Shown here one piece after another: positions 1 to 11,224 of a DNA stretch of 64,000 bases. The translations under genes and the position numbers were made by a program. The first letter of the stretch is position 1. Each line of letters begins with the position of its first letter. Under the pieces are notes generated by a model, which was given only the letters and a program-made list of their open reading frames with translations, did not search any database and had not been told where the DNA came from. Source of the DNA: Petrolisthes cinctipes (taxonomy: Eukaryota; Arthropoda; Malacostraca; Decapoda; Porcellanidae); assembly GCA_033782935.1 (NCBI GenBank), contig JAWQEG010000486.1, positions 1 through 64,000 of the forward strand, in the 5' to 3' direction.

Positions 1-620
1 TAGTGATAGTGGCATTGGTAGTGGTAGTAAAAGTGTTAGTGGCAGTGGTAGTAATAGAGTTAGTAGTAGTGATAGTGGTAGTGGTAGTAATAGTGGTAGT
101 GGTTAGTAGGAGTGGTAGTGGTAGTGGTTAGTAGTAGTGGTATTGGTAGTGATGGTGGTAGTGGTAGTAATGATAGTAGTGGTAGTGGTAAGCCTAGTGG
201 TAGTGGTAGTAATAGTGTTAGTGGTTCGTGGTAGTGGTAGTACTGATGGAGGTGGTAGTGGCTAGTAGTAGTGGTAGTGATGATGGTAGTGATAGTGGAA
301 GTGGCAGTGATGATGGTAGTGGTAGTAGTAGTGGTAATAGTGTTAGTGGTTAGTGGTAGTAATGATGGTAGTGGTAGTGGTAGTAATAGTGTTAGTGGTT
401 AGTGGTAGTAATGATGGTAGTGGTACTAATAGTGTTAGTGGTTAGTGGTAGTAATGATGGTAGTGGAGGTGGTAGTGGTAGTAATAGTGGTAGTGATAGT
501 AATAATGATGTTAGTGATAGTGGTAGTACTGATAGTAATAGTAGTTTTAATGGTAGTGGTAGGCCTAGTGGTAGTGGTTAGTGTTAGTAATAATGGTAAT
601 GGTAGTGGGTAGTTTTAGTG
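1..620. repeat. GTAGTG-type minisatellite
   Basis: Almost every base belongs to degenerate units of GTAGTG/GGTAGT with AATAGTGTTAGTGG variants, so the period is 3-6 bases with a higher-order unit near 45 bases (for example around 340-450). No coding content is seen. Confidence 0.9.
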
Positions 621-689
621 GTTAGTGTTATTAGCAAATGATTTAATGGTAGTGGTAATGGTGGTGTTGGCAATCTGTTTAAATAAGTG

Positions 690-1036
690 TCATCAGTCTG
701 TGTGTGAGAGAGAGAGAGGGGAAATGAAAGTGTGTGTGTGTGTGATAGGGAATTTACGTTTAAACACACACACTCTCTCTCTCTCTCTCTCTCTGGCCTT
801 TAAACACACACACACTCACTCTCTCTGGCCTTTAAACACACACACACACACACTTTCTCTCTCTCTGGCCTTTAAACACACACACACAAACACACACTCT
901 CTCTCTCTCCCTTAAACACACACATACATACACACTCTCTCTGGCCTTTAAATACACACACACACACACACTCTAAGGCATTTAAACACACACACACACT
1001 TTCTCTCTCTCTCTTTAAACACACACACACTCAAAC

Positions 1037-1082
<46 letters not shown>

Positions 1083-1117
1083 CTAAAAACACACACACAC
1101 ACATACACACACTCTCA

Positions 1118-1160
<43 letters not shown>
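690..1160. repeat. Compound CA/CT array with GGCCTTTAAA spacers
   Basis: Blocks of (CA)n and (CT)n alternate, separated again and again by GGCCTTTAAACACA. The spacer makes this a minisatellite of about 40-60 bases and not a plain dinucleotide tract. Related GT/GA versions with a TTTAAA spacer recur at 1262-1300, 2105-2190 and 3060-3130. Confidence 0.85.
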
Positions 1161-1162
<2 letters not shown>

Positions 1163-1299
1163 GGGTGTCAACATTACAGTGTCTGGGTTATGAATGAGTA
1201 CCAAATGGATATAGTATACATTGGAGTCCTTTGAGTCCTCCAAAGTATGCTAGGAAACATGATGTGTGTGTGTGTGTTTAAAGGTCAGAGAGAGAGAGT

Positions 1300-1355
<56 letters not shown>

Positions 1356-2107
1356 TAACGGTTTATTAATACAGGCGGCAGCCAAAAGGCTGAAAATATA
1401 CATTAAAGATGGATAAAATAAGAAGCATAAAGATCTAGAATATATACAAAACTTAAGACGACACAACTCCTGCGGTAAAGTTTAAAATTACGTCAGATAG
1501 GGGTCATAAACATAGTGGCTTAAAATTATGAAGTCGGGAACAGTAAAATGTAATCTTTATGGAGTTTACACTTTAGAACATGAATTTTACAATTGATGGA
1601 ACAGTAAGTTGATTACGAATTAATATATTTAACAATAGTTGGAATAGAGCTTTTCTTGTAGCGGTCGGTCCTGGGGGCTGGTATAGGGACAAGCTTGTTG
1701 TGGTGGCGGGCTGCTCGTTGTGGTGGTGGAGCGTCAGGGGGCAGAAAGTGACGGTATCTTGGGTTGTTGAGTAGTTTGGTTCCAAACTGCTGTAATTGTA
1801 GCTGGTGGAGGTCCGACACAGATCGCAGGTTCAATAGGTTGAGTGCATCAAGGTAGCTAGTAAAGTTAGGGCCAAGGATTATTTTTAAAGCTCTCTTCTG
1901 TATTTTCTCAAACTTATTTTTGTGTGTAATAATTAAGGAAGAGGACCAAACAGGGGAGGCATAGCATAGCTTGGGTAAAATAAATGTTTTATAAAGTTGT
2001 ACTAGGTCGTTGCTTGGAACTCCTAATTTCTTGAGAGTTCTTAACATATGTAAACGGTAAGTTGATGAGGAGATGAATGAGTTAACAAGTGGGTCCCAAC
2101 TTAATTT
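1300..2107 (-). mobile_element. 5'-truncated non-LTR retrotransposon (LINE) 3' end
   Basis: Read on the minus strand this is the last part of a LINE: the end of the reverse transcriptase frame, a 3' UTR of about 250 bases, then an (ATT)n tail at 1300-1354. The 5' side stops abruptly in a (CA)n tract near 2107, as expected for a 5'-truncated insertion. A short-repeat tail instead of poly(A) is typical of CR1/L2-like and related LINEs; the exact clade is not assigned. Confidence 0.75.
1613..2101 (-). pseudogene. LINE reverse transcriptase, C-terminal fragment
   Basis: The frame is open through about 160 residues. It begins LSWDPLVNSF and includes SSTYRLHML, FILPKLCYASPVWSSS and KIQKRALKIILG, the hallmarks of the thumb and C-terminal region of LINE reverse transcriptases, where the 'LYASPVWS..L' and 'Q(K)RA.. 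I' blocks follow the catalytic domain. The catalytic YxDD block is absent because the copy is truncated upstream. The displayed start at 2047 is only the first Met; the frame runs further upstream. It is a dead fragment. Confidence 0.8.
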
Positions 2108-2224
2108 GTGTGTGTGTGTGTGTGTTTAAAGGACCGAGAGAGAGAGTGTTTGTGTGTGTGTGTTTAAAGAGAGAGTGTGTGTGTATCTGTGGGTGTTTAA
2201 TTGGTTTAATTGGTTTACGTCAGT

Positions 2225-2580
2225 GCCCCTTGCAACTGACCTTTATGACAACTGTGGGCTGAAACTTGTCGGAACCATTAGGGGTAACAAAAGGAAGTCC
2301 CAGCCAACATGAAAGACAAGGAGTCCCAAGAGCTGAGCTCAAGTGCCTTCCTGTTCACCGAGACCCTTACTCTAGTGTCTTATGTTCCTTCCACAACAAA
2401 AAAGAAGACTGTGCTCTTCCTGTCGTCCATGCACCCACAGCCAAAACATGGAGAGTCAGGGAAACTGGAAATAGTTGAATTTTACAATTCAACAAAGAGT
2501 GTAGTGGACGCACTGATCAGATGTCTGCGATTTATGAGTCTGAAAATCATAGTTTTGTGTCAAAGGAAGTTTACAAAGTA
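2225..2580 (+). pseudogene. piggyBac-type transposase remnant
   Basis: Three frames in succession carry piggyBac (PGBD, DDE transposase IS4-like) blocks. 2227-2300 reads LKLVGTIRGNKRK; 2309-2512 contains SSAFLF, TLVSYVP, SSMHPQP and YNSTKSVVDA; and 2513 onward continues DQMSAIYESE after a one-base slip. In the family the YNSTK..VD block holds the third catalytic Asp region. Two frameshifts (near 2305 and 2512) mean the gene is dead. About 120 of the usual 550-600 residues remain, and no terminal repeats were found. Confidence 0.85.
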
Positions 2581-2589
2581 ATTTTTGTG

Positions 2590-3060
2590 TATTTACAGAA
2601 TACCATAAACTCATAAAAATTTGTATAGCAAAGAAGTCAATTTTATACATAAAAAATTAAGGCATTTTTCACGGTGTCTTCCCACAGTAAGTAGGAGGGC
2701 AAGATGTGTGGGACACCTCCAGCTGGTCAACGCAGAACCCAAGAACAAGTGTGGCAATTACAAAATATAATTCCTATAATTGGGTGAGACAGGGAATTTA
2801 ATGTTCAGTTGTATAAAATATTATGGGTTTTTTAGTTACTTACTTCAGTCTCCCCTAACAGATTTTTTTTCTTCAATGAATCTATTAAGTGATTGTAAGT
2901 AAAGTTTAAAGGTTAAACTTTAATTTCATGACCACAAGTTCATTAAAGATTGATGCAACATGTGTTTTTTATTTTTCAAAAAATTAGTCTGTCACACTCA
3001 CGATATGTTATACAAAGTGGGTTCAACCCTAGCCTATATGCCTTCAAGGTTTAAAATCCA
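2590..3060. other. Unassigned AT-rich spacer
   Basis: No coding frame or repeat family was recognised. A short hairpin, AAGTTTAAAGGTTAAACTTT, lies near 2902-2921. Confidence 0.5.
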
Positions 3061-3219
3061 GAGAGAGAGAGTGTGTGTGTGTGTGTGTGTGGTGTATGTG
3101 TTTAAAGGCCAGAGGGAGAGGGTGTGTGTTAAAACGTATATGGTGACCTGTGGTTGCCTGGAATAGTTTTGGAGGATTTAGTTGCTTCAGATTTACTACC
3201 AACATTGTGCTTTCCCTTC

Positions 3220-3815
3220 CCCTTAATCTTCAGTCTACAGTCTACCACAGTCTTCCCCTTAATTAATCTCCAGTCTACAGTCTACCACAGTCTTCCCTTT
3301 AATCTTCAGTCTACAGTCTACCACAGTCTTCCCCTTAATCTCCACTCTACAGTCTACCACAGTCATCCCTTTAATTAATCTTCAGTCTACAGTCTACCTC
3401 AGTCTTCCCCTTAATCTCCAGTCAACAGTCTACCACAGTCTTCCCTTTAATCTCCAGTCTACAGTCTACCACAGTCTTCCCCTTAATCTCCAGTCTACAG
3501 TCTACCTCAGTCTTCCCCTTAATCTCCAGTCTACAGTCTACCACAGTCTTCCCCATATCTCCAGTCTACAGTCTACCACAATCTTCCCCTTAATTAATCT
3601 CCACTCTACAGTCTACCACAGTCTTCACCTTAATCTCCAGTCTACCACAGTCTTCCCCTTAATCTCCAGTCTACACAGTCTTCCCCTTAATCTCCAGTCT
3701 ACCACAATCTTCCCCTTAATCTCCAGTCTACAGTTTACCACAGTCTTCCCCTTAATCTACAGTCTACCACAGTCTTCACCTTAATTAATCTCCAGTCTAC
3801 AGTCTACCACAAGTC
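3220..3815. repeat. Minisatellite, 36-42-base unit
   Basis: About 15 copies of a unit that contains CAGTCTACAGTCTACCACAG followed by TCTTCCCCTTAATCTC, with length variants where TTAA is duplicated or the inner CAGTCTA is lost. Confidence 0.9.
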
Positions 3816-3825
3816 TATTACTCCC

Positions 3826-3992
3826 TTAAGGACCCTGTGATCGTGTATGAAAATTGGAGGCTTCTGATTCCTCCTGACCATGCCACGACACAAACTTCTT
3901 CCATATAGGTGTGTGTGTGTGTGTGTGTGTCGTGGCAATATTTGAAGGACTCATTTACCTCCAATTTCTGACTACATCACAGGGTCCCTTAA
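3826..3992. repeat. Imperfect palindrome of 167 bases
   Basis: TTAAGGACCCTGTGAT at 3826 is mirrored by ATCACAGGGTCCCTTAA at 3976. AAATTGGAGG pairs with CCTCCAATTT, and GCCACGAC (3882) pairs with GTCGTGGC (3929) around a (GT)n loop. A foldback MITE is one reading; no target duplication was identified. Confidence 0.65.
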
Positions 3993-4009
3993 TTATAAAA
4001 AGGGAGGAA

Positions 4010-4890
4010 GGAGGGGTGCAGGAGGGGTGGTGATGGTGGGGGTGATGAAGGAAGGGGTGGTGATGGTGGGGTGGGGGTGATGAGGGAAGGGGTGGTGATG
4101 GTGAGGGAGGAGGTGATGAGGGAAGGGGTGGTGATGGTAGGGGTGGAGGAAAGAGGAGGGTGGGGGTTGTGGTGATGATGGTGATAGTAGTGATGGTGTT
4201 GGTGGTGATAGTAGTGATGGTGTTGGTGGTGATAGTAGTGGTGTTGGTGGTGATGGTAGTGATGGTGATGGTAGTGATGGTGTTGGTGGTGATGGTAGTG
4301 ATGGTGTTGGTGGTGATGGTAGTGATGGTGTTGGTGGTAATGGTAGTGATGGTGTTGGTGGTGATGGTAGTGATGGTGTTTTTAGTGTTGGTAGTAATGG
4401 TGTTGGTGGTGATGGTGTTGGTGGTGATAGTAGTGATGGTGATGGTGGTGATGGTGTTGGTGGTGATGGTGTTGGTGGTGATGGTAGTGATGGTGTTGGT
4501 GGTGATGGTGTTGGTAGTGATGGTAGTGATGGTGACGGTGGTGATGGTGTTGGTGGTGATGGTGTTGGTGGTGATGGTAGTGATGGTGTTGGTGGTGATG
4601 GTGTGCTCAGTGTAATGGTAGTAATGGTGTTGGTGGTGTACTCAGTGTAATGGTAGTGATGTGTTGGTAGTGTACTCAGTGTAATGGTAGTGATGGTGCT
4701 GGTGGTGTACTCAGTGTAATGGTAGTAATGGTCTTGGTGGTGTACTCAGTGTAATGGTAGTGATGTGTTGGTAGTGTACTCAGTGTAATGGTAGTGATGG
4801 TGTACTCAGTGTAATGGAAGTGTTGGTGTTGGTGGTGTACTCAGTGTAATGGTAGTGATGGTGTTGGTGGTGTACGGTACTCAGTGTAAT
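4010..4890. repeat. GGTGATGGTAGTGATGGTGTT minisatellite and 36-base derivative
   Basis: 4140-4600 consists of 3-base-based units built from GGTGAT, GGTAGT and GGTGTT in 21-24-base super-units. From about 4600 to 4880 the unit becomes roughly 36 bases containing TACTCAGTGTAATGGTAGTG. Open frames here are by-products of a multiple-of-three period. Confidence 0.9.
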
Positions 4891-5006
4891 GGACTCATAA
4901 CCACACCATTGTCCCCTCTCATCTCACAACACATTTATAGATATATAATTGTATTACTCGTATTTATAATGCGTTGAGGGGGGAGGGATTATTTATGAAA
5001 CTAAGT

Positions 5007-5160
5007 CTTATTCTTGAACGAAAAGATACGTACGTGTTTCGTCACTAAATTCGTCATTGCAAACTAATAGAAACTAATCGAGTGACGAATATATATGATC
5101 ATAGCAAGTTTGAGGGTGTATTAAAAATTAAACTTATTCTTGGATGAAAAGATACGTACG
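5007..5160. repeat. Diverged direct repeat, period 126
   Basis: CTTATTCTTGAACGAAAAGA at 5007 recurs as CTTATTCTTGGATGAAAAGA at 5133, both followed by TACGTACGT. They flank about 100 bases of unassigned sequence. Confidence 0.6.
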
Positions 5161-6560
5161 TACTATGAGTCTGTTTCCTTCTTTCCTTGCATGTTGATAA
5201 TCTCTTCTAACAATATTAGTGCGTAGCCTAAGCCAAATTCTATCTTTTTTCTTCCTTGTCCTTGCTCGTGATATTTCAGCATTAAAACATGGTGCCTGAT
5301 CTTTCACAATAATTTCCTTTTTATTCACAGGACACACAACCTTGTATTCCTCATTAGAAATATGATTACACAAAATCAATACTCATCGCATACAATTTCC
5401 CGCCTCAGTCATATCATGTTCACACCTATTTTGCATCTCCATCTCCAACCTCCGTATCACACTGTCAATAAATGTTTCGGGTTCAAAATTATTTTAAACT
5501 CTAAAACTGATACATTTCCTTTGCGCCCTCTCTCTCTCAAAGGGAATTTCAAATCGTACCAACTTGTGAATTGGAGAAATGCTACATACTTCATCCACAC
5601 AAACATTTTGTAGCAGAACGTGCTGTGCATCACAAAAACCAGATCCAGCATATGTCTCGTACTGGACGTGGCCTTAGTCACTTTATTTACAAAGTAAGAA
5701 CCATTCATCATCTCTATGAATACAACAGCATAATGGTTATCAGTATCATCCACTCACAGGTTAAAGTCACCCAATTTAAAATACATTTCTACTTACTGAA
5801 TCCACCTTCTCAAGATACAGTCTAAACTCAGTAAGAAATGTAACAGCGTTAGCACTTGGTGGCCTATACACCACTTTATATGAAAAAGAATTTCCGCCCA
5901 CCCATCTCGCAACCGACCTGCATATGCTCAAAGCTATTCCATGGCTCCACCTTATCCATTTTTACTTTTTTTAAATATTATAAACAAATAGCCCCACTCC
6001 ACCACCTCTCCTGCCTTGCCTTGGCACATGCAAGAAAGTATGCATCACAGGTATCATTTCTCGATTCTTAGCTTTGTTATAACTACTCAGTCATGTCTCC
6101 ACCAACGCCAGGATATCAAAATTATCATCATTAATTAAATCATAAATATCCCATGTTTTATTTCCCACAGATTGTGCATTGAAAAAACCACCTCTTAGAA
6201 TGTTTAAGTCTGTGCTATTCAGTATCCGTTTTCTGTGCTACTTTTGTGATTTTCTGAAGCTTCTCTTGCATAACTATACAATACTTCACATCATTTGCCA
6301 CATGCTCTAAATCAGTTATCTTAAACCTCATACAGTTTATACACTTCCTCTCAGTAGACGTACAATTCTTCATGCTATGGTTACCAGCACACTTAGGCTG
6401 ATTTAGATTGGCACGAAAGACCTTAGCACAGTGACCGTTAAGGTAACCTTTTGCAATTTTGCTAAGGGGACGGTAAGGTTGCTGCTGTGGGGAATTTTCT
6501 CGGAGTTTCCCGGTGAAACTAAACGAAATTCTGCTCTTATAGCAAAGTACATTCACAACA
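5134..6560 (-). pseudogene. Decayed LINE: ORF1 zinc knuckle, endonuclease, start of RT linker
   Basis: On the minus strand the order is: ORF1 tail at 6490-6215 with Cys/His knuckles (KCAGNHSMKNC, then CINC); an AP-type endonuclease from about 6115 with FDILALVET, RRGGGVG, VVYRPPSAN, GDFNL, then VTKATSSTRHMLDLVF; and the linker at 5380-5150 with APCFNAEISRARTRKKKDR. These are the usual landmarks of jockey/CR1-like LINEs. Several stops and frame changes break it, and no RT core follows. The downstream part of the element is missing at the repeat near 5134. Confidence 0.8.
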
Positions 6561-7126
6561 TATTTACAGTTTTACGGCAGAGTATATACAAGGCAGAATT
6601 ATAGCCATCAGACAAGCACGTCTTAAGGCTGTGGCGTTACTTGGTCAACTGCCACAGGATAAATTCAATGATCCTAAGTAATCTTGGATACAGGCTCACT
6701 GTCTTGGTTCAGGTATTGAACTTAGACTCGAACATACAAGACTTGATACATCAGCGTGAATGATCCCTGTTAACAATATATTTAATAGTTTAAAATTCCA
6801 TACAGCTGCTATGGTTGTATGCTCTATTGACCTTAACATCAATCTTAGTGTTCCCTTAGGTGATCTTAGCAGTCGGCCATGTTTGTTTCGTTCCATTCCA
6901 TTCCGACTATGGACCACCAGCTGACATTCTCTGGGCCAATGAGAGGGCAGCTTCATAGACACAAAAACCAATCAGAAATCAGTGGGAATGACAACTTATC
7001 ACAGAAAAACAAACAAATAACACATTTTCATCGTGTGCGTGCCGAGTGGGAGGTGAACTTTGTGTGAGATTTCTTGAGTGTAGAAGTGTTTCCTTTGGCA
7101 TCTAATTACTTTGTAGTGGACCCAAG
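6561..7126. other. Unassigned, no gene seen
   Basis: AT-rich sequence with short chance frames on both strands. It may include the LINE 5' region just upstream of ORF1, but nothing diagnostic is visible. Confidence 0.4.
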
Positions 7127-7245
7127 CAGTAGGTTTGCCATATTTTGATAAGTCTCGTTTCATACCTACCCACCCTGGCTTGAACCAATCAGTAGGTTTG
7201 CCATATTTTGCTATGTCACGTTTTCATACCTACGCACCCACTCTA
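7127..7245. repeat. Tandem duplication, period 63
   Basis: CAGTAGGTTTGCCATATTTT occurs at 7127 and again at about 7190, each followed by a diverged CGTTTCATACCTACC-type segment. Confidence 0.7.
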
Positions 7246-7421
7246 GGACTGACCTCAGTGACCCAGCAGCTAACAGAGCGAACACTAGCTTTCCCCATCT
7301 GCTTTGCCTCGCTTGACTTCCGCCACCCCCACACCGCAAAGCTGTCCTTGGGTCCACTCTACATCCCTGTTATATTATAGAATAAAACCGTGCCTAGTAT
7401 TGGTAGTATACTATAATACGC

Positions 7422-7651
7422 CAAGAAAAACCCACTTTTTATAGACAGAAGTATTTAATATGGACGTTTCGGAGGCAACTACCTCCCTCTTCAGCAGTAC
7501 AGAGTTAAATTAAACATGAAAGGAATAGAAGTAGCTGACAGGGGGAGGGAGGGACAAGGTGTGTTCTGATGACAGACAGACCACACCTCACCTCACCCAA
7601 CCGAAACGTCCATATTAAATACTTCTGTCTATAAAAAGTGGGTTTTTCTTA
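7422..7651. mobile_element. Element with 50-base perfect inverted repeats (Penelope-like termini?)
   Basis: The segment at 7422-7472, beginning CAAGAAAAACCCACTTTTTA, is the exact reverse complement of 7601-7651, with about 130 bases between the arms. Both arms contain CGAAACGTCC when read inward to outward. A CTGAnGA box lies inside each: CTGAAGA on the minus strand (7494-7488) and CTGATGA on the plus strand (7566-7572). Inverted terminal repeats that contain hammerhead ribozyme boxes are known from Penelope-like retroelements; the assignment here is an inference. Confidence 0.6.
7466..7494 (-). ncRNA. Hammerhead-ribozyme-like core
   Basis: On the minus strand CTGAAGA is followed by GGGAGG, a short loop, CCTCC and then GAAAC, with GTC straight after. 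That is the order of the hammerhead core: CUGANGA, stem II, GAAA, cleavage-site UH. Stem II has five pairs plus one unpaired G. Stem III would be only the self-complementary ACGT, so a dimeric fold would be needed. The plus-strand counterpart (7566-7607) has the boxes but no convincing stem II. Confidence 0.45.
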
Positions 7652-8392
7652 GCATGCTGCTCTTCACGTCATTGTGAATTACCACTCCAATACTATAACA
7701 CCCTTACTATGGCAGAAGAGACTCCTACTAAGTGTGCAAGATGTACAAACTATACTGATGAAGAACTTATGATTATGATAAAACTGAGCTGATGCTACCG
7801 GAAGTGTCCCGGCGGTCATGTTACCGTGCCATGCCAGTAGGCGGCAAATCAAAGCTGAAGAAATTATCTTCTGGAGTTTTCATTAATTTTCCTCTTGTTT
7901 TTACTTTTTATATGTCATTATCTGTGCTTTTTGTGGTCAAAATCTAATTGTTATTGTTATGTGACTATAAGAGTGTGAAAAAATAACCACAATATGATTT
8001 AGGAGAGAACCAATACGAGTGAAATACGAACACGGACATGCCGTAGGCTGGTTATATAAGACTTGAACTTCATTGTATTTTACTATGACTTTGGGAATCA
8101 GCTAAAAACCCTAAGACAGTATTATATACATGTAAAATAAGGGTTCTGGTCCAAGAACCAACTATATTAGTGCAAATTAACTTACCAGTACAAATTAAAT
8201 CAATAATGAATCGATGAATGATGCATAGCCAATTATCATCATCATATATTAGTAATACGTTCCCCTATAGCTTTTTCAGTCACCGTTTACTCATATTTTT
8301 TCGTCTTCATCCCTCCCTATCGTGGCTATTCATCAGCGTACTGTACAGGAAATAAAATGTTCTATACATTTGGCAGCAACATCTCGACTAAC
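7652..8392. other. Unassigned, one tiny frame only
   Basis: ATG at 7709 opens a 27-codon frame beginning MAEETPTKCARC that stops at 7792. It resembles nothing definite. The rest shows no coding or repeat signal. Confidence 0.4.
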
Positions 8393-8469
8393 ATGACAGT
8401 TTGTGCCGCCTGGAAGTGTGGCAACCAATGCTGCGGTAAAGGGAAGAAAAATGGCATCTCGTACCATCT
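8393..8469 (+). CDS. First exon of a THAP-domain protein (fragment)
   Basis: ATG at 8393 reads MTVCAAWKCGNQ, then CCGKGKKNGISYH, and meets a clean donor, CATCT/GTAAGT, at 8470. THAP domains begin with M-x(1-3)-C-x-(A)-x-x-C-x-N and continue with G-(I/V)-(S/T)-(F/Y)-H, which is what is seen. THAP proteins bind DNA through a C2CH zinc module and occur in both host factors and P-element-like transposases. No second exon carrying the remaining Cys/His was found, and a SINE lies 230 bases downstream. It may be a dead exon. Confidence 0.5.
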
Positions 8470-8695
8470 GTAAGTGCTTTGTTTATCTCTTACACTGTAC
8501 TTATTACATATTGTATTGTTAAATTTTTTTTTAACTTGAGTATAATTTAATTAAATTTAGGAACATTATGATGTGTGTATGTATGCATGTTTACATGACA
8601 TGAGTGAGTTGATTGGAGAGAAAGGACAGCAAGTGTGGTGCGGGTGTGCTGGTGCCTGGTAAGGATATATACTGTAGGATTATGTTATAGTATGT

Positions 8696-9019
8696 TTTTT
8701 TTTTTTTTTATATGTTCCGACACTGGACATAGGCTTAATCAAGCCCGTTACCGTGGCCCAGGTCAACTGCTGCTCACACACACACGTCACGACTTCCGAA
8801 CTGGTACCCAGCCACAAAGGGAGGAAAGTGAGGGTAATTCCCAAATACTGCAGCTGTTATGTTACCAGCAAGGGTGTTTTACAACGTTCAGTGGCCTTAT
8901 AGTTAGTGCCTGACACTCAAATCGGAAGAGTAAATATTCTCAGGCCCTCACCTGAGAGGATCGATCTCCCAACCTCTAGGTTATGAGTCTAAAACGCTAA
9001 CCACTCAGCCACCTCCCCT
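8696..9019 (-). mobile_element. tRNA-derived SINE (tRNA-Met-like head)
   Basis: Read on the minus strand from 9019 it starts GGGGAGGTGGCTGAGTGG, a good pol III A box (TGGCTGAGTGG), then CTCATAA in the anticodon-loop position and GGTTGGGAGATCGATCC as a B box. A body of about 240 bases follows, ending in (A)n, seen as T12-13 on the plus strand at 8697-8709. Head, body and A-tail in this order define a SINE. The CAT triplet in the loop suggests a tRNA-Met ancestor. Target duplications were not resolved. Confidence 0.75.
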
Positions 9020-11224
9020 ATATTACGTCCTAATTCACATTCAAGGTAGATCGTACGTGACCAGAACACTAGAGATATGGCAGAATTGCATGCACAACAT
9101 GACAACACTGTACGTTGCCAGGCAACGCTTCCCATAATGCCTTCTGGCAGGACAGTACCAAGCTAGCCCATTACTTGTCTAAACCGTACTCGGTGCCGCC
9201 TTATTGTTACTCTGTAATCTACTTTACCTACAATAGAGTCTACATAATCTACACCTCGACTGTTCATTAACCCCTCCTCTTTGGTAGTGGTCAGTCAACG
9301 ATAACATACATATATTGTATATTTTTTTCCCCACTATTATGTGCCCGAAGGGACTGTATTGTGTTGGGGGAGCTGCCCTTGTTCTATTGATCCTAGTGGT
9401 GTCATTGTGTGCCCAAATGTGTACTGACAATGTTTTACAGTTTATAATTTATGGGGAGAAATAAACTATAGTGAATTAAACTACCTCACCCTATATTCTC
9501 CTCACCTATACAGTACTTTGAAGTTAACAAGCAGATACTAGCCAGTATGCATCTGTAATACAAGTGTATTATACTTATAGTCTTTCAGTTGTAGCTCTGC
9601 TGCGATTGTATGTTGATAATATGCCTGCGACAGTGATGTAACACACAAAATATTATAACCACTTTATGAGCTTATCTTTCATTATTCCGTAACGAAACCA
9701 AGCACCTTATGCTGCCCTAGTCTCACCTGTCTACCTGCCAACGGTGTGCACAGCCGACATGAACGGGTTAAAGGTGGCCGCTGGGTCGCTCCTCGTTCAC
9801 TCCCCCACTAGCTATGGACCAAGACACACCTGTCTGCCCTGCCGCCATACCTGCTCGCTGCCCTACCACGCCACACTCTCCACCCTACCTTCTGCAGCAG
9901 CTACCTCTCTCACCCAACGTGGCCATGGCAGGCAAGACTCTCTAGCTACAAGGTGCTTGTTCCTCTACTTTTTGACCATAGCCGACCTTGCTACAGGGTC
10001 CTGGATTTACTAGGGAACACAGACCTGTACCTATACTAATAAATTGTTACCATATACAATAGACTCTGTTCACCTCAATAGTAACGCAACACCCAATGTT
10101 GTTCAAATTCCCTTCATCGTTCTTTTCCTTATGCTTCTCTTACATAGATTTGATTCATATCGTTAAATGAAATAGAAAATTAATGACAACGACAATAATA
10201 TTTATTGATGATTGCATGCAATATGCATTGATACTCTCGTTTCTTGTTATTTACAATAGGAATATATCGATATCTCACATTCATTTGTTCATAGATTATA
10301 GCATGATGCTTACACTGTAATGGATAGCGAGCACTCTTCACCACATATGCCGCATGCACCTCTATCTTCACCTGGTGCCTCCATCCATACATGCACACTC
10401 AGCCTCACCCAGCGGCCAGCCGGTATAATAGGGGCCAGGCCAGCGGCCTCTGGGTCACTCACCACCAGCATCTCACCTGGACACACCGCTTCCTGCCCGG
10501 TGCTCTCCAGTTCCAGACTAATGCTCTCCAGTTCCTGCCTGTTGCATACTAGCTGCCTGTTGCTGCACTCTACAGCCTACTAGCTGCTCACTGCTCCTGC
10601 CTGCTGCTTCCCAGGCCGTCATGGCCTACCACCACTGCCTTCCTGCTGCTAGTACCTGCTGCCTGCAGTGTACATACTTGCCTGCTGTAGCACCTTGGTC
10701 TGTTCTGTCCGTCTCTTTTACTATTTCTCATTCTTTCTGGGTAGCTAAGGAGATTGCCAGATTGGGTGGCACAACAAGGAAAACTACAGATGGTGGGTTT
10801 GTTGGTCCAGTGAAACATGCCCATTAAACAGTAGTCCCATCATCTGTTGCCTTCGAAGAAACAGATCTCACTATCACCCTGACTCCCATTTGGGGGTCCG
10901 AGCATCTGCGCAGCTTCTGTCAACCAGATTCGGGACTGCTCGGCCAGACAGTTTGGAGAAATACAACAACTCTTAGACAATAATCAATAATATTTGATTA
11001 TATATATACTTCTATATAAAACTAACAAAATAACCTTCTCATACTATTGGAATTAATTGAAATCTGAAGAATCTAGGGTAATGTTAGTCATAATCTAAGT
11101 TAAGGTAATTCCAAAAACTTCTTCAGAAAACCCTGGCAACACTGACTATATGTAAACATCAGCTGTCCTGGTTATTGTTGTTGTTTAACATTTAAGGTAA
11201 TCTATAAACTTGATATGACAATAA
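9020..11224. other. Long unassigned stretch
   Basis: No conserved coding frame was seen. 10320-10620 is C- and CTG-rich (many CTGCCTG units), which produces chance frames on both strands. 9720-10080 is locally GC-rich and followed by AATAAA-like sequence near 10040, with a composition like the candidate LTR at 11225, but no terminal repeat was found. Confidence 0.4.

Noticed and set aside
4160..4615. 151-residue open frame rich in Val and Met
   Set aside because: It lies wholly in a minisatellite with a period that is a multiple of three; the frame is open only because of the repeat.
7709..7792. 27-codon frame MAEETPTKCARC
   Set aside because: Too short, no donor site and no family match that I can defend.
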